From positions 1 through 64,000 of the forward strand of contig NZ_AUWR01000001.1 of assembly GCF_000455125.1 (NCBI RefSeq): DNA of 64,000 nucleotides. The letters run 5' to 3'. Numbering within the stretch: the stretch's first letter is position 1; each line of letters opens with the position of its first letter. Of this stretch, positions 1 to 8,876 are shown piece by piece. The translations under genes and the position numbers were made by a program. The notes beneath the pieces were generated by a model that was not told the DNA's origin, did not search any database, and saw only the letters and a list, made by a program, of their open reading frames with translations. Source of the stretch: Mycobacterium sp. UM_WGJ. Lineage in GTDB: Bacteria; Actinomycetota; Actinomycetes; Mycobacteriales; Mycobacteriaceae.

Positions 1-396
1 CGCCGCGGCGAAGTAGCGGAAGTGATCGGCGGCCAGCGGGATGTCGGCGGCCAGGGTCTCCCGCACCGGCTTGCCGTTGTCCCACACCTCGGCGACCGCC
101 AGCTCCTCGCGGTGTTGGTCGATCCGGTCGGCGATCTTGGTCAGAACGTCCGCCCGTTCGGCCGGGGACGCCTTGCCCCACGCCGGCGCGGCGGCGTGCG
201 CGGCGTCGAGCGCCAGGTCGATGTCGGCCGCCGTGGAGCGGGGGATCTCGCAGAACGGCTGACCGGTGACCGGTGTGGTGTTCTCGAAGTAGCCACCGCC
301 GACCGGCGCCACCCACTGCCCCCCGATGAAGTTCCCGTAGCGGGATTCGTAGTTCATCAGCGCGCCTGCAGAACCCGGACGTGCGAAAACGGTCAT
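1..396 (-). CDS. Aldehyde dehydrogenase, N-terminal part (3' end beyond window)
   Basis: The first 132 codons of an NAD(P)-dependent aldehyde dehydrogenase, which oxidises aldehydes to acids in the cytoplasm. The visible protein starts [20 protein letters not shown] and has the usual N-terminal signature (FIGGQWVAP, then a '[12 protein letters not shown]' segment and a helix ending AAPAWG). The catalytic Cys and Glu would lie off the window. The start is set by AAGGAG about 8 bases upstream of ATG at 396. It is divergent from the S9 peptidase gene with only about 65 bp between. The position matches Rv0458 of M. tuberculosis (from memory), next to Rv0457c. Confidence 0.9.
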   Translation of the reverse strand, partial: MTVFARPGSAGALMNYESRYGNFIGGQWVAPVGGGYFENTTPVTGQPFCEIPRSTAADIDLALDAAHAAAPAWGKASPAERADVLTKIADRIDQHREELAVAEVWDNGKPVRETLAADIPLAADHFRYFAAA

Positions 397-461
397 CGAT
401 GCTGCTCCTTAGCCGTGGGTGTTGCTCACCTCACATTACCGTCGTGGTCACAATGGCTGCT

Positions 462-2546
462 ATGTCTACCCGGCCTGCTGAGGACTTTGACGACCCGTAC
501 CTGTGGCTGGAGGACGTCACCGGCGAGCAGTCACTGGACTGGGTGCGCGCCCACAGTGATCCGACCGTCGAGGAGTTCGCCGGCGACGCCTTCGAAGCGA
601 TGCGCGCCGCCGCGCGCGAGGTGCTCGACACCGACGCGCGTATCCCCTACGTGCGACGTCGTGGCGAGTACCTCTACAACTTCTGGCGCGATGCCGCCAA
701 CCCGCGCGGGTTGTGGCGACGCACCACCTTGGACAGCTACCGCACCGACAGCCCGGAATGGGATGTGGTCATCGATCTCGACGAGCTGGCCCGCGCCGAC
801 GACGAGAACTGGGTTTGGGGCGGCGCGAACGTGATCGAACCCCACCACACCCGGGCCCTGATATCGCTGTCCCGGGGCGGATCGGACGCCGTGGTGGTGC
901 GTGAATTCGACATGGCGACAAGGGAATTCGTAGGAACGGACGGCCAGGGCTTCGAGCTTCCCGAGGCTAAGACGCGAATCGGATGGGAGGACGACGACAC
1001 CGTCCTGGTGGGCACCGATTTCGGCGCCGACTCGCTGACCGACTCCGGCTACCCGCGGATGGTGAAGCGATGGCGCCGTGGCCAGGAGCTGGCGCAGGCC
1101 GAGACGGTGTTCACCGGGTCGGCCACCGATGTGGTGGTCGCCGCGGGCCGCGACCGCACACCGGGATTCGAACGAACCCTGGTGTCGCGGGCGATCGACT
1201 TCTTCAACGACGAGGTCTATGAACTGCGCGAGGGCGAGCTGATCCGCATCGACGCGCCTACCGACGCCTCGGTGTCGGTACATCGGCAGTGGCTGCTGAT
1301 CGATCTGCGCACCGACTGGGATACCGGCACGGCGTCGTATCGGGCCGGTTCGTTGCTGGCCGCGGACTACGACGAATTCCTCGCCGGCACAGCGCAGTGC
1401 AGCGTCGTCTTCGAACCCGATGCCCACACCGCGCTGCATCACTACGCGTGGACCCGCGATCGCCTGATCCTGGTCACCTTGCACGACGTGGCCAGCCGAG
1501 TGGAAGTGGTCACGCCTCCCAACTGTGACGACCCGCTGCGCCCGGCTTCGCCGCGCTTGCGATCGTCACGCGGAGACTGGCAGCGGCGACCGGTTGCCGA
1601 GGTCCCGGCCAACACCAACACCGTGATCGCGGCCGCCGACGATACCGGCGACGAGATCTTCTTGGACTCAAGCGGGTTCGACCGCCCGTCGCGACTGTTG
1701 CACGGCCCCGTGGACGGAACGCTGACCGAGATCAAGTCTGCTCCGGCGTTTTTCGATGCCGACGGGCTCGACGTCAGCCAGTACTTCGCCACCTCGAAAG
1801 ACGGCACCGCGATTCCGTACTTCGTGGTGCGCCCGGCGAATGCGACCGGCGCGACGCTGCTGGGCGGCTATGGCGGTTTCGAGGTGGCACGCACTCCGGG
1901 TTATGACGGCGTGCTGGGCCGGCTGTGGCTGGAGCGCGGCGGTACCTACGTGCTGGCCAACATCCGGGGCGGCGGTGAGTACGGGCCGGGCTGGCACACC
2001 CAGGCGATGCGTGCCGGACGGCACCTGGTGGCCGAGGATTTCGCCGCGGTGGCAACGGATCTGGTGGACCGCGGTATCACCCGTGTCGAGCAGCTCGGCG
2101 CCGTGGGCGGCAGCAATGGTGGGCTGCTGATGGGCATCATGCTCACCGCCTACCCGCACCTGTTCGGCGCGCTGGTATGTCAGGTCCCGCTGCTGGACAT
2201 GCGCCGCTACCACCTGCTGCTCGCCGGTGCGTCCTGGGTTGCCGAGTACGGCGACCCTGACGACCCCGCCGAGTGGGAGTTCATCGGTGAATACTCGCCC
2301 TACCAGAACATTTCAGCCGATGCCGACTACCCGCCGGTGTTGATCACCACCTCCACCCGCGACGACCGGGTGCATCCCGGGCATGCCCGCAAGATGGCAG
2401 CGGCATTGCGGGACGCCGGGCATCGGGTCTGGTACTACGAGAACATCGAGGGCGGGCACGGCGGTGCGGCCGACAACGCCCAGGCGGCGTTCAAGTCGGC
2501 GCTGAGCTTTTCGTTCCTGTGGCGGATGCTGGGCGAGCAGAGCTGA
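462..2546 (+). CDS. Prolyl oligopeptidase family (S9) serine peptidase
   Basis: A 694-residue S9 peptidase with an N-terminal beta-propeller and a C-terminal alpha/beta hydrolase domain, expected to cut short peptides after proline or basic residues in the cytoplasm. The nucleophile is Ser551 in GGSNGG, the acid is Asp634 or Asp635 in TRDDRV, and the base is His666 in EGGHGG. The oxyanion-region motif LGGYGGFEV is also visible. Start chosen at ATG 462 (MSTRPAEDF); ATG 453 is equally possible, while the reading frame open from 381 covers the divergent promoter. Corresponds to Rv0457c, which I recall as 673 residues. The extra length fits an in-frame dispersed repeat at 1527-1567 coding DDPLRPASPRLRSS between two propeller strands. 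Confidence 0.92.
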   Translation: MSTRPAEDFDDPYLWLEDVTGEQSLDWVRAHSDPTVEEFAGDAFEAMRAAAREVLDTDARIPYVRRRGEYLYNFWRDAANPRGLWRRTTLDSYRTDSPEWDVVIDLDELARADDENWVWGGANVIEPHHTRALISLSRGGSDAVVVREFDMATREFVGTDGQGFELPEAKTRIGWEDDDTVLVGTDFGADSLTDSGYPRMVKRWRRGQELAQAETVFTGSATDVVVAAGRDRTPGFERTLVSRAIDFFNDEVYELREGELIRIDAPTDASVSVHRQWLLIDLRTDWDTGTASYRAGSLLAADYDEFLAGTAQCSVVFEPDAHTALHHYAWTRDRLILVTLHDVASRVEVVTPPNCDDPLRPASPRLRSSRGDWQRRPVAEVPANTNTVIAAADDTGDEIFLDSSGFDRPSRLLHGPVDGTLTEIKSAPAFFDADGLDVSQYFATSKDGTAIPYFVVRPANATGATLLGGYGGFEVARTPGYDGVLGRLWLERGGTYVLANIRGGGEYGPGWHTQAMRAGRHLVAEDFAAVATDLVDRGITRVEQLGAVGGSNGGLLMGIMLTAYPHLFGALVCQVPLLDMRRYHLLLAGASWVAEYGDPDDPAEWEFIGEYSPYQNISADADYPPVLITTSTRDDRVHPGHARKMAAALRDAGHRVWYYENIEGGHGGAADNAQAAFKSALSFSFLWRMLGEQS
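1527..1567 (-). repeat. Dispersed 41-bp repeat (family B), copy inside the S9 peptidase gene
   Basis: The reverse complement of this stretch matches intergenic stretches at 38789-38829 and 49551-49591. All share the core GATCGCAAGCGCG and the ending AGCGGGTC, with roughly 34-36 of 41 positions identical between pairs. Here the repeat is read in frame as coding sequence (DDPLRPASPRLRSS) without breaking the gene. Confidence 0.75.
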
Positions 2547-2547
2547 C

Positions 2548-3684
2548 CTACCCGTTGGCCAGCCCTTCCCGGCCCATGTTGCGGACCCAGTCAGTGCGCA
2601 ACTCCTGCGCGTAGCCGTCCTGGCGCATGCGCAGGTCGGCGTAGGCCAACATCTGCGCACAACGGACCACTCCGCACACGACCGGGGAGGCGATGACGGC
2701 CACCGCCCAGCTGACCTTGCATAGCATCACCACCGGTATCAGTCCGGTGATCCACACCAGATTGATGGCGAGAATCCTGCCGACGGCGTGTTTGCCCAGC
2801 TCGATCGAACGCCGGAACGAGTCGATCACCGCTCGCTGTTCGAGAACCAGGATGACCGGCGCCAAACTCAACAGGATCGAGATGATCGCCCATGCGATGG
2901 CGCACACCACCACGATGGGTAGCAATGCGGCGTAAAAACCCGTGAAAAACGCGCTGACCTGAACCAGCAGCCCCGCCGCCCCGATCAGGCAGTAGGCGAT
3001 GATCAGCCGGCCTACCGCATACTTGCGTTCCGTCGCCCCCCAGAACACTTCATCGAATCGGATCCTCTCGCCGCGCACTGCTTTGTCGGCGGCCTGTGCA
3101 CCCACGCTGATCAGCAGCCCATCGCCGGGAAAGAGCACCGCGCCAAACGCCGTGAGCACCACCAGGATCAGCGCGATCGCGCCGGGCCGAAGATAACCGT
3201 CACCGGCCAGCAGCAGGTCCACGATCTGCGGCGACCCCATGACCTTTCCGACCGCATACAGGATTGCAGCGAGCGCCACCACGAACCCGGTGTGTATGAC
3301 TGCCGGAACTCCGACCAGGGTCGGCCAGTTCCGCAGCACGATCTTGACCGCCCCGCGGTACAGCTCGGCAATGGTCATGGGACGAAACGGGATCGGCGGG
3401 TGGCGGTCGATGACACCGGGCCGGTTGCGCGGTAGCGCCCACCCTCGCCTCGCCAGGAATTCCTCGACGTCGGCGGGCCAGCAGGCCCGGCGCGTCCGGG
3501 TGTACCAACCCGCCCACCCGTAGCAGGCAGCCACACCCCAGCAGGGGACCCCCGGCCAGGTCAAGATCGCCAGCACGATCCACAGCCCGGCCAGCGCATG
3601 CATCGCGTGGTGGGGCCGCAGGTCGAATCGAACCCACCCAGGTTCGTTCGCCGAACCGCCACCCGTCGTTCGCACGTTGTTCAC
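2548..3684 (-). CDS. Conserved multi-pass membrane protein
   Basis: Unrecognised integral membrane protein of about 378 residues with roughly six hydrophobic segments: one near residue 35, one near 125, a pair near 165 and 225, and others near 250 and 320. A cytoplasmic-looking stretch containing 'FRPMTIAELYRGAVKIVLRNW' in two parts (PMTIAELYRG, VKIVLRNWPTLVG) resembles the start of the glycerophosphodiesterase-type or DUF7847-type membrane domain found in other mycobacterial membrane proteins. GTG at 3684 was chosen over TTG at 3711; neither has a clear Shine-Dalgarno. The stop is one base from the convergent peptidase stop. Function unknown. Confidence 0.75.
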   Translation of the reverse strand: MNNVRTTGGGSANEPGWVRFDLRPHHAMHALAGLWIVLAILTWPGVPCWGVAACYGWAGWYTRTRRACWPADVEEFLARRGWALPRNRPGVIDRHPPIPFRPMTIAELYRGAVKIVLRNWPTLVGVPAVIHTGFVVALAAILYAVGKVMGSPQIVDLLLAGDGYLRPGAIALILVVLTAFGAVLFPGDGLLISVGAQAADKAVRGERIRFDEVFWGATERKYAVGRLIIAYCLIGAAGLLVQVSAFFTGFYAALLPIVVVCAIAWAIISILLSLAPVILVLEQRAVIDSFRRSIELGKHAVGRILAINLVWITGLIPVVMLCKVSWAVAVIASPVVCGVVRCAQMLAYADLRMRQDGYAQELRTDWVRNMGREGLANG

Positions 3685-3735
3685 CAAAGCATGGCAACCG
3701 GCCAGACTCAAGTCGACCGACCGCTCGCGCGACCT

Positions 3736-4566
3736 TCAGGCCTTGCGCAGCCCGCCGGCCAACGCGATACCCACCCCCACCAGCACCAATACCGCACCAG
3801 TGGCCAGGGTCAGGTTGAGCCAGAGGTGCAGGCTCCCTTCGGCCACATCGGCAAGGGCATCGGTGATCCGGCGAATGTCGCCGGTCGCCTGGCTGAGCAC
3901 CTGGTTGAGGAGGCGTCGCGCCACTTCGACACCCGACCAGCCGACTGCGCCCACCAGCAGCGCCGAAACACCCAGGCTCGCCAAGGCCCGACCGCGGTGG
4001 CGTGCCGCGACCACCGTCAGAACCGCACACAACCCGGCCATGGCACCCAGTACAACGGTGAGCAACGGGCCCCACACCGCGAGCCGGTGCAGCCCGGCCG
4101 GGCGCATCACCTCGGTAGAGGTCGATGTCAACGGCACCGTCAACGAGGCCGGCAGCGTGACGGGGTAGTCGGCCAGCAGTTGGGCGAACGCGTCGCTGCG
4201 CAGCATCGGCATCACGTCGATCTCCCACGGGCCGGGGTCGCCGACGTTGAGCAACCAGGCATGCCCGTCCCGGTTGACCTGAACGAACTGAGCCGGAAAC
4301 GCCGGCCCCGCAGTGTATTCGCGAGCCGCCGCGCGGGCCTCTGCGGGATCGATGGGCAAGCCGCTCCCCCGGATCAGCTGCACTGTCTGGGCGCTGAGTT
4401 CAGCCGCAACCGCATCTTGGAGGGCGGGTACGGCCGCGGCCCGGGCCGCCAGTCGAGCGTAACCGTCGGCATCGATGAGGTTGTACTGCGCCCACGCGGT
4501 CGGTAGCGCCACCGCAAGGGTTGCGGTGGCCAGCAACCAGAACAGCGCCGCCGAGAAGAGCCGCAC
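3736..4566 (-). CDS. Conserved membrane protein, translationally coupled to aldehyde dehydrogenase
   Basis: 276 residues. An N-terminal hydrophobic helix (residues 5-25, possibly a signal anchor ending AWAQ) is followed by an extracytoplasmic domain of about 130 residues, then three membrane helices at about 160-187, 197-215 and 248-270. No recognised catalytic motif. The GTG start at 4566 overlaps the upstream dehydrogenase stop by one base (TAGTG), which implies coupled translation and a shared mRNA. Function unknown; the pairing suggests a role connected to an aldehyde substrate or envelope lipid, but that is inference. Confidence 0.75.
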   Translation of the reverse strand: MRLFSAALFWLLATATLAVALPTAWAQYNLIDADGYARLAARAAAVPALQDAVAAELSAQTVQLIRGSGLPIDPAEARAAAREYTAGPAFPAQFVQVNRDGHAWLLNVGDPGPWEIDVMPMLRSDAFAQLLADYPVTLPASLTVPLTSTSTEVMRPAGLHRLAVWGPLLTVVLGAMAGLCAVLTVVAARHRGRALASLGVSALLVGAVGWSGVEVARRLLNQVLSQATGDIRRITDALADVAEGSLHLWLNLTLATGAVLVLVGVGIALAGGLRKA

Positions 4567-6086
4567 TATTTCGCGGTACGGCGCGGACGGGCCAACACGA
4601 TCCGGGTGAGCAACCGGTTGGTACGAGCCAGCGTGGCCAGCGAGTTGTGGTAGTAGTTACCACCCGCGCCGACGTTGGTGCGCGGCACAACGACGGTCTC
4701 CTGCCGGCAGAACTTGCGGATGCCGTCTTCGCCGCCGAAGCGCGCCCCGATACCCGAGGTCTTCCACCCGCCCATCGGTGCCGTTGTGCACATCAGGTTG
4801 GAGATCACGTCGTTGACGTTGACCGCGCCGCAGTCCAGCTGCAGCGCAATGTCCTTCGCCCGTGCGACGTCTTTGGAGAACACCGACGCGCTCAGCCCGT
4901 ACGGGCTGTCGTTGGCGAGCCGGATCGCCTCCTGCACGCTTTTGACCTTCATGATCGGCAGGGTCGGTCCGAAGGTCTCTTCGGTCATGCAGGCCATCGA
5001 GTGGTCGACGTCGACCAGCACGGTGGGCGGGTAGAAGCTGCCGGGTCCGGTAGCGCGTTCCCCGCCGGTCAGCGCGCGCGCCCCGGCGGCCACGGCTTCC
5101 TTGACGTGCCGCTCGGTGACGGACAGTTGCTGGTCGCTGATCAGCGCCCCGAAGTGCTTGCCCTCGCCGGTGCCCACCTGCAGCGCCTCGACGTCGCGGA
5201 CCACCGCGGCGACGAACTTGTCGTAGACGGGTTCGAGCACGTACACCCGCTCGACCGATACGCAGGTCTGGCCGGCGTTGAACATCGCGCCCCAGACCGC
5301 GGCGTGCGCAGCCAGGTCGATGTCGGCGTCCTCGCAAACGATCATCGGGTCTTTTCCGCCCAGCTCGAGGCTGACCGGCACCAGCCGGCCGCCGGCCCGC
5401 TCGGCGACCTTGCGCCCGGTGGCGGTGGAGCCGGTGAACTGCACGTAGTCGGAGTTGTCGATCACCGCTTCGGCGACCTCGCGCGCACCCTGCACCACCG
5501 CGAACACATCCGGCGCCCCGGAGGCCAGCCAGCCTTTGCGAAGCAGTTCGGCGGTCAGCGGGGTCTGCTCGGACGGCTTGAGCAGCACCGCGCACCCGGC
5601 CGCCAGCGCGCCGATCGCGTCCATCAAGGCGTTGGCCACCGGGTAGTTCCACGGCGCGATGACGCCGACTACCGGCCGGGGCCGGTAGTGGATGGTGATC
5701 TTTTTGACCTTGAGCACCGGGGTCGACGCCGGCCGGGTCTCGGGGGCCACCGCCTTCTCCATCACCTTGATCACGTAGGACAGGATCATGATCAGCAGGG
5801 GGACTTCCTGGGCGGCGTCGGTGCCAGACTTGCCGGTCTCGGCGATCAGCAGCTTCTCGATCTCGTCCCGGTTGTCGCCGAGCCACAACGCGAAGCGGGC
5901 CAGCGCCTTGGCCCGGCCCTTGGCGCCGCGGCGCTCCCACTCGCGCTGTGCGGTGCGCAGCCCGGCGGCGATCGCTTCGACGTCAGCAGGGTTGGTCCAC
6001 TGCACCTCGCCGGCAGCCTGCCCGGTAGCGGGGTTGGACACGGTTCCGGTGCCGGTGAAGGCGGCGACTGAGTTGGTGGCGGTCAT
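4566..6086 (-). CDS. Aldehyde dehydrogenase (succinate-semialdehyde dehydrogenase-like)
   Basis: A complete 506-residue aldehyde dehydrogenase that oxidises an aldehyde with NAD(P)+. Visible motifs are the cofactor-binding GVIAPWNYPV and FTGSTATGRKV, the general base Glu in LELGGKDPMIV, and the catalytic Cys in FNAGQTCVSVERVYV. The FNAGQTC form and overall layout are closest to the GabD2/Rv1731 type of succinate-semialdehyde dehydrogenase as I remember it, but the physiological substrate cannot be read from the sequence. First gene of a two-gene unit with the membrane protein ending at 3736. Start ATG 6086. Confidence 0.9.
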   Translation of the reverse strand: MTATNSVAAFTGTGTVSNPATGQAAGEVQWTNPADVEAIAAGLRTAQREWERRGAKGRAKALARFALWLGDNRDEIEKLLIAETGKSGTDAAQEVPLLIMILSYVIKVMEKAVAPETRPASTPVLKVKKITIHYRPRPVVGVIAPWNYPVANALMDAIGALAAGCAVLLKPSEQTPLTAELLRKGWLASGAPDVFAVVQGAREVAEAVIDNSDYVQFTGSTATGRKVAERAGGRLVPVSLELGGKDPMIVCEDADIDLAAHAAVWGAMFNAGQTCVSVERVYVLEPVYDKFVAAVVRDVEALQVGTGEGKHFGALISDQQLSVTERHVKEAVAAGARALTGGERATGPGSFYPPTVLVDVDHSMACMTEETFGPTLPIMKVKSVQEAIRLANDSPYGLSASVFSKDVARAKDIALQLDCGAVNVNDVISNLMCTTAPMGGWKTSGIGARFGGEDGIRKFCRQETVVVPRTNVGAGGNYYHNSLATLARTNRLLTRIVLARPRRTAK

Positions 6087-6139
6087 GGCGCCATGCTAGT
6101 CCGGGTTGTGACCCGGATCGCACCGGGCCTCGACACGTG

Positions 6140-6676
6140 TCAAGTCTGACGAGCTTGTTCTTTTAAGCCCCGCAGGTACGCGGCCTGCCCCAGATGCTGA
6201 GCACAGTCATCGATGATGCTGACCAGCCGGACCCCCGCCGTCACCGGCGGATCCCAATGGGTGTCGACGACCCGAGCCAGCTCGTCTGCGGTGACGGTGT
6301 CGAGGTACCCCAGGGTCAACTGGTGCACCTCGCGGTAATAGCCGGCCAGCAGGTCTGCCGGGGCGTGGACCTTGGCGACCTCGGCGGGGCTGTGCCCGTA
6401 GCCACTGTCATCACGCGGCAGGTCCAGGCCGAACCGGTCCACCCAGCCGTCGCGGGTCCACACCTGCTCGACGCCGGCGACCTGGGCGATCTGAATGTCC
6501 TGCACCCGCGCGCTGTGCCAGAGCAGCCACGCGATGCTGTTGGCCTGCGCCGTGGGCCGATAGTCGGCCACCTCATCGGTGAGGCCGTCAGTGAGTTCGT
6601 CGGCGTGCTCGATCAGCCGGGTGAATGCGTCGCGGAGCAGCACTTGCAGAGCGGCGGTTGTATCGTTCTCCGTCAT
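6140..6676 (-). CDS. DinB/mycothiol-dependent-type metalloenzyme (DUF664-like)
   Basis: 178-residue four-helix-bundle protein of the DinB superfamily, whose members bind a metal through three histidines; several actinobacterial members use mycothiol. Candidate ligands are His54 (LLWHSARVQD), His140 (VDTHWDP) and His161 (CAQHLGQAAYLRG), with the spacing usual for the family. It follows the VOC gene by 11 bases in the same direction, so they probably share an mRNA and may act together in thiol-dependent detoxification (inference). Start ATG 6676. Confidence 0.85.
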   Translation of the reverse strand: MTENDTTAALQVLLRDAFTRLIEHADELTDGLTDEVADYRPTAQANSIAWLLWHSARVQDIQIAQVAGVEQVWTRDGWVDRFGLDLPRDDSGYGHSPAEVAKVHAPADLLAGYYREVHQLTLGYLDTVTADELARVVDTHWDPPVTAGVRLVSIIDDCAQHLGQAAYLRGLKEQARQT

Positions 6677-6687
6677 ACCGCCCGACG

Positions 6688-7077
6688 CTACGCCTGGTGG
6701 CAGACCGCCTCGACGTTGTTACCGTCCGGATCGCGGACGAAGGCGCCGAAATAGCCGGGGTGGTACTCGGGCCAGAGCCGCGGCGCATGCAGGGGTTCGG
6801 CACCCAATCGCACGGCGGTGTCGTAGAACGCCTGGACTTGGTCGCGGTCGGCGGCGCTGAATGCGAGGTGGACCTCGCGGTTGGGGCCGGAAGCGTCGCC
6901 CGCGTTGGCGTCGGCAATCCAGAAGTCGGGGGCGCAGTCGCCACTGCCGTAGCCGATGGCCACGCCGACATCCATCTTCCGGCTGTAGCCGAGCACGTCG
7001 AGCACCGCGTCGTAAAACTCCTGCGATCTGGCGTAGTCGCTGCAGTTGATGCCCACATGGTCGATCACGGAATACAT
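6688..7077 (-). CDS. VOC family (glyoxalase/bleomycin-resistance fold) protein
   Basis: 129-residue single VOC module: beta-alpha-beta-beta-beta halves starting IDHVGINCSDYARSQEFYDA and ending AFVRDPDGNNVEAVCH. Likely metal ligands are His8, a residue in VHLAFSA (His near 70) and Glu near 124. The family includes glyoxalases, dioxygenases and isomerases; the substrate is unknown. First gene of a small operon with the DinB-type gene and divergent, 37 bp away, from the amidohydrolase at 7115. Confidence 0.88.
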   Translation of the reverse strand: MYSVIDHVGINCSDYARSQEFYDAVLDVLGYSRKMDVGVAIGYGSGDCAPDFWIADANAGDASGPNREVHLAFSAADRDQVQAFYDTAVRLGAEPLHAPRLWPEYHPGYFGAFVRDPDGNNVEAVCHQA

Positions 7078-7114
7078 CCTGGCATGTGGAACCGCCGGGT
7101 CGTAGATTAACTAG

Positions 7115-8872
7115 ATGAGCCTCGACGTCGTGGTCCGCAACGGCACGATTGTCGATGGACTGGGCGGCCACCCCTACGTCGGCGACGTTGGGATTCGTGA
7201 CGGCGTCATCACCGAGATCGGCGAGGTATCCGGGGACGCGCATCGCGTGATCGATGCGACCGGACTGCTGGTCACACCGGGTTTCGTCGACCTACATACG
7301 CACTACGACGGGCAGTCCATCTGGTCGGACCGACTCAATCCTTCCTCGGCACATGGCGTGACCACCGCGCTGATGGGCAACTGCGGGGTGGGCTTCGCAC
7401 CGTGCCGGACCGAAGACCACGACGTGCTGGTGGATCTGATGGCCGGCGTCGAAGACATTCCCGGTGTGGTGATGACCGATGGGCTGCCGTGGACCTGGGA
7501 GACCTTCCCGCAGTTCATGGATGCCGTCGACAGGCGCCGTCGCGATATCGATGTCGCCGCTTTTCTGCCGCATTCACCGCTGCGGGTCTACGTGATGGGC
7601 CAGCGCGGCGTCGACCGCGAACCGGCTACGCCCGAAGATCTGGCGCAGATGCGCCGGCTGGCCCAAGAGGCCGCCGAGGCTGGCGCACTGGGTTTCTCGT
7701 CCTCACGGCTGATGACCCACCGCACTACGACCGGCACCCAGATACCCAGTTACGACGCCTCCCACGCCGAGATCCTCGCGATCAGCCGCGGCCTGGCCGA
7801 CGGCGGAGGCGGTTTGATCCAGTTCGTCCCGGATCTCCCCGAAGGCACCTACCAACCTGTGCTGCAACAGGTTTTCGATGCGGCTACCGAAGCGGGCCTG
7901 CCCGTCACGTTCAGTTTGCTGATCGGCAACGCCGGCGCACCGCTCTGGCGCGATGCCATGGCCATGGTGGAGAAGGCCAATAGATCCGGCGCCGCAATCA
8001 CCGCGCAGATATTCCCCCGCCCGATCGGGCTGATGGTCGGACTGGACCTGAGCATCCACCCCTTCGTGCTCTACCCCAGTTACCAGAAAATCGCTGATCT
8101 ACCGCTGCCGGAGCGGGTTGCTGAGATGCGCAAACCCGAAGTACGGCAACAGATTCTGTCCGACCACCCCACGATCGTCCCGACCAATCCGCTGGCCTAC
8201 TTGGCCCAATCCTGGGATTGGACGTTCCCGCTCGACGATGACCCGGACTACGAGCCAGATCCGTCGAAGAGCATTGCGGCACGAGCCAGAGCGCGCGGCG
8301 TCTCCCCGGCCGAGGAGGCATATGACCGGCTGCTCGACGACGACGGGCAGGCGATCCTGCTCGACGCGCTGGCCAATTTCGAAAATAACTCGCTGGACAC
8401 CGTCAACGCCCTGATGCGCCGCGACGACGTCGTGCTGGGCCTGGGAGACGGCGGCGCGCACTACGGAATGATCTGCGACTCCAGTTTTCCCACCTATGTG
8501 CTGACCCATTGGGCCCGGGACCGCGCGACGGGCCGACTGAGCGTCGAAGCGGCGATCCGCGAACTGACGTCCACACCGGCAAGGATCGCCGGACTCGAGG
8601 ACCGGGGCCGCATCGCGTTGGGCTACAAGGCCGATCTCAATGTCATCGACCACCAGAACCTGCGACTGCACAAGCCGGTGGTCACCTATGACCTCCCCGC
8701 CGGGGGACGTCGATTGGATCAGACCGCCGTCGGCTACGTCGCGACGATCGTCTCCGGCGAGATCATCGCCGAGAACGGCAAGCCCACCGCGGCCCGGCCC
8801 GGCAGGCTGGTGCGCGGTCGCCAGCCCGCGCCGTCCCAACCATCCGCGGAGCTCACTGGGCGTACCGTTTGA
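7115..8872 (+). CDS. N-acyl-D-amino-acid deacylase family amidohydrolase
   Basis: 585-residue metal-dependent amidohydrolase of the D-aminoacylase type, expected to hydrolyse an N-acyl or cyclic amide bond. The N-terminal beta sandwich (VVRNGTIVDGLGG) leads to the metal motif DLHTHYDGQ near residue 67, then MGNCGVGFAPC, and later GDGGAHYGMICDSSFP with metal-site residues. The C-terminal DLNVIDHQNL strand closes the sandwich. Similar to Rv2913c of M. tuberculosis from memory. The methyltransferase GTG begins 5 bases after the stop, so the two are probably one operon. ATG 7115 lies 37 bp from the divergent VOC gene. Confidence 0.88.
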   Translation: MSLDVVVRNGTIVDGLGGHPYVGDVGIRDGVITEIGEVSGDAHRVIDATGLLVTPGFVDLHTHYDGQSIWSDRLNPSSAHGVTTALMGNCGVGFAPCRTEDHDVLVDLMAGVEDIPGVVMTDGLPWTWETFPQFMDAVDRRRRDIDVAAFLPHSPLRVYVMGQRGVDREPATPEDLAQMRRLAQEAAEAGALGFSSSRLMTHRTTTGTQIPSYDASHAEILAISRGLADGGGGLIQFVPDLPEGTYQPVLQQVFDAATEAGLPVTFSLLIGNAGAPLWRDAMAMVEKANRSGAAITAQIFPRPIGLMVGLDLSIHPFVLYPSYQKIADLPLPERVAEMRKPEVRQQILSDHPTIVPTNPLAYLAQSWDWTFPLDDDPDYEPDPSKSIAARARARGVSPAEEAYDRLLDDDGQAILLDALANFENNSLDTVNALMRRDDVVLGLGDGGAHYGMICDSSFPTYVLTHWARDRATGRLSVEAAIRELTSTPARIAGLEDRGRIALGYKADLNVIDHQNLRLHKPVVTYDLPAGGRRLDQTAVGYVATIVSGEIIAENGKPTAARPGRLVRGRQPAPSQPSAELTGRTV

Positions 8873-8876
8873 CGGT

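Noticed and set aside
381-452. N-terminal extension of the S9 peptidase
   Set aside because: It covers the divergent promoter and the coding start of the neighbouring dehydrogenase; family N-terminus begins at 453 or 462.
4521-6071. 516-codon frame opposite the aldehyde dehydrogenase
   Set aside because: Shadow of a gene with full catalytic motifs on the other strand.
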